Below are positions 23,445 through 24,381 of a stretch of DNA of 24,381 nucleotides, one piece after another. The notes beneath the pieces were generated by a model. The model saw only the letters and a list, made by a program, of their open reading frames with translations. It did no database searches and was not told the DNA's origin. The position numbers and the translations under genes are program-made. How positions within the stretch are numbered: position 1 is the stretch's first letter; the number at the start of each line of letters is the position of its first letter. The DNA comes from a virus, in IMG/VR virus record IMGVR_UViG_3300038825_001399, positions 933 through 25,313 of that record, one strand, 5' to 3'.

Positions 23445-24381
23445 ATGGCTACAGTAACAGCAGCATCAGTCGCGACATCTGATAGTTTAGAAAGATTCAG
23501 ACAAGAGTTTAATACTTTACGTTCAGACGTTAGTAATGTTCAATCTGGTTCTTTAACCATTACTAACGAAGCAAACAACCGTATTCTTACTTCTGTAAGT
23601 GAGAATACTTTTAACGCAGAAGCAGGTTTGACCTATGATGGTTCAACTTTTGCTGTTTCTGGTGCAGTAACTATAAGTGGCCTTACAACTCTTAGTGGTA
23701 ACCTTGTTATACCTAATACCGGTAACATTGGTTCTGCTGGTGATACAGATGCTATTGCAATTGCCTCTGATGGTGTGGTAACATTTAGTCAAGCACCAGT
23801 GTTCCCAGATGGAAGCATAGCAGTTGCAGATTTAGATATTGATGGTGGTACAGACATTGGAGCTGCGTTAGCTGATGCCGACTTATTTATTATTGATGAT
23901 GGAGCAGGGGGCACAAATAGAAAAACCGCCGCTAGTAGGATCAAAACATACGTAGCAGACGTTACACTAACAACAGCCGCACAAGGTAACATAACTTCAC
24001 TTGGTACATTGACAGCACTGACTGTTGATAATATTGTTATCAATGGGACAAATATCGGACATACTTCAGATACAGATGCCATCGCTATTGGTTCAGATGG
24101 TGACGTTACTCTAACACAAGACCTAGAACTCCAACATGATGGTGCTATACTTTCCTTTGGTGCAAATGATGAGATATCACTGACTCATAACCATAATGTT
24201 GGATTGAAGATGACTTCAACAGCATATGCTCCTTTTGCTCGTAGAGGTGAGGATGTGTTCATTGTTCTAGATGGTACAGATGCTTCTAGTGCAAATGCTG
24301 GTGATAATGTAATCATGGATGCAAGTGCCGCAGGCACAGACGTTGGTGATGATATCATAGGAGAAGATGAAGTGTTTCTAC
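23445..24381 (+). CDS. Tail-fibre-like structural protein, 3' end beyond window
   Basis: ATG 23445 opens a frame that stays open for 312 codons to the window edge, so the protein is partial. Residues 12-38 form a short helical start (SDSLERFRQEFNTLRSDVSN). Fibre-type repeats follow: TITNEANNRILTS, AEAGLTYDGSTFAVSGAVTI and two copies of a SDTDAIAIxSDGxVT-like unit. A block ADLFIIDDGAGGTNRKTAAS (about 145-164) is widespread in marine phage fibres. Near the cut end, residues about 275-306 carry two LDGTD/GTDVG units like those in the gp7-position protein. No chaperone or enzyme domain is visible yet. It probably encodes an adsorption fibre or baseplate decoration protein. Confidence 0.8.
   Translation, partial: MATVTAASVATSDSLERFRQEFNTLRSDVSNVQSGSLTITNEANNRILTSVSENTFNAEAGLTYDGSTFAVSGAVTISGLTTLSGNLVIPNTGNIGSAGDTDAIAIASDGVVTFSQAPVFPDGSIAVADLDIDGGTDIGAALADADLFIIDDGAGGTNRKTAASRIKTYVADVTLTTAAQGNITSLGTLTALTVDNIVINGTNIGHTSDTDAIAIGSDGDVTLTQDLELQHDGAILSFGANDEISLTHNHNVGLKMTSTAYAPFARRGEDVFIVLDGTDASSANAGDNVIMDASAAGTDVGDDIIGEDEVFL

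Overview
The window reads as part of the structural (tail/baseplate) region of a T4-like contractile-tailed bacteriophage, most likely from an aquatic or marine habitat. Evidence: clear homologues of T4 baseplate proteins gp5, gp25, gp6 and gp8 lie in T4-like order. A large protein sits in the gp7 position, and a DUF4815-type virion protein of the kind known from marine T4-like phages follows gp8. T4-type late promoter octamers (TATAAATA or one mismatch) precede several transcription units. The sequence is AT-rich, all genes are on the + strand, and coding density is very high with many TAATG-type stop/start overlaps. The host cannot be read from the sequence.

Layout. 1-69: 3' part of a tRNA-Arg (anticodon TCT). 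92-693: two small phage proteins of unknown function. 700-2954: an accessory cassette of short, mostly overlapping genes: a very small membrane peptide, a zinc metallopeptidase, a 56-residue two-helix membrane protein, a class I methyltransferase, a small coiled-coil protein and a 2OG-Fe(II) oxygenase-like protein. 2961-6691: the hub/spike block, split into three genes. These are a gp5 N-terminal OB-fold joined to a Cys/His peptidase (instead of the T4 lysozyme), a 501-residue helical protein, and a separate beta-helix spike. 6709-16659: the baseplate wedge block, gp25, gp6, a 1762-residue gp7-position protein, a small fibre-like protein and gp8. 16660-24381: a 2182-residue DUF4815 structural protein, a 76-residue coiled-coil protein and the 5' part of a tail-fibre-like gene that runs off the window.

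How the genes work together. gp25, gp6, the gp7-position protein and gp8 should form the wedges around the hub. The hub carries the peptidoglycan-cutting domain and the spike. The DUF4815 protein and fibre-like proteins probably make the outer baseplate and adsorption structures. Late promoters at 2961, 6709, 14414 and 15137 lie 26-34 nt upstream of start codons, which fits timed late expression of virion parts.

The most notable points are the lysozyme-to-peptidase swap with a split spike, a sequence module shared by the gp7-position protein and gp8 (with a 26-nt exact DNA match), an LDGTD..TDAG repeat family shared by two different structural genes, and an abrupt GC-rich tract inside the AT-rich DUF4815 gene. 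I see no integrase, insertion sequence, CRISPR array or convincing terminator hairpin.
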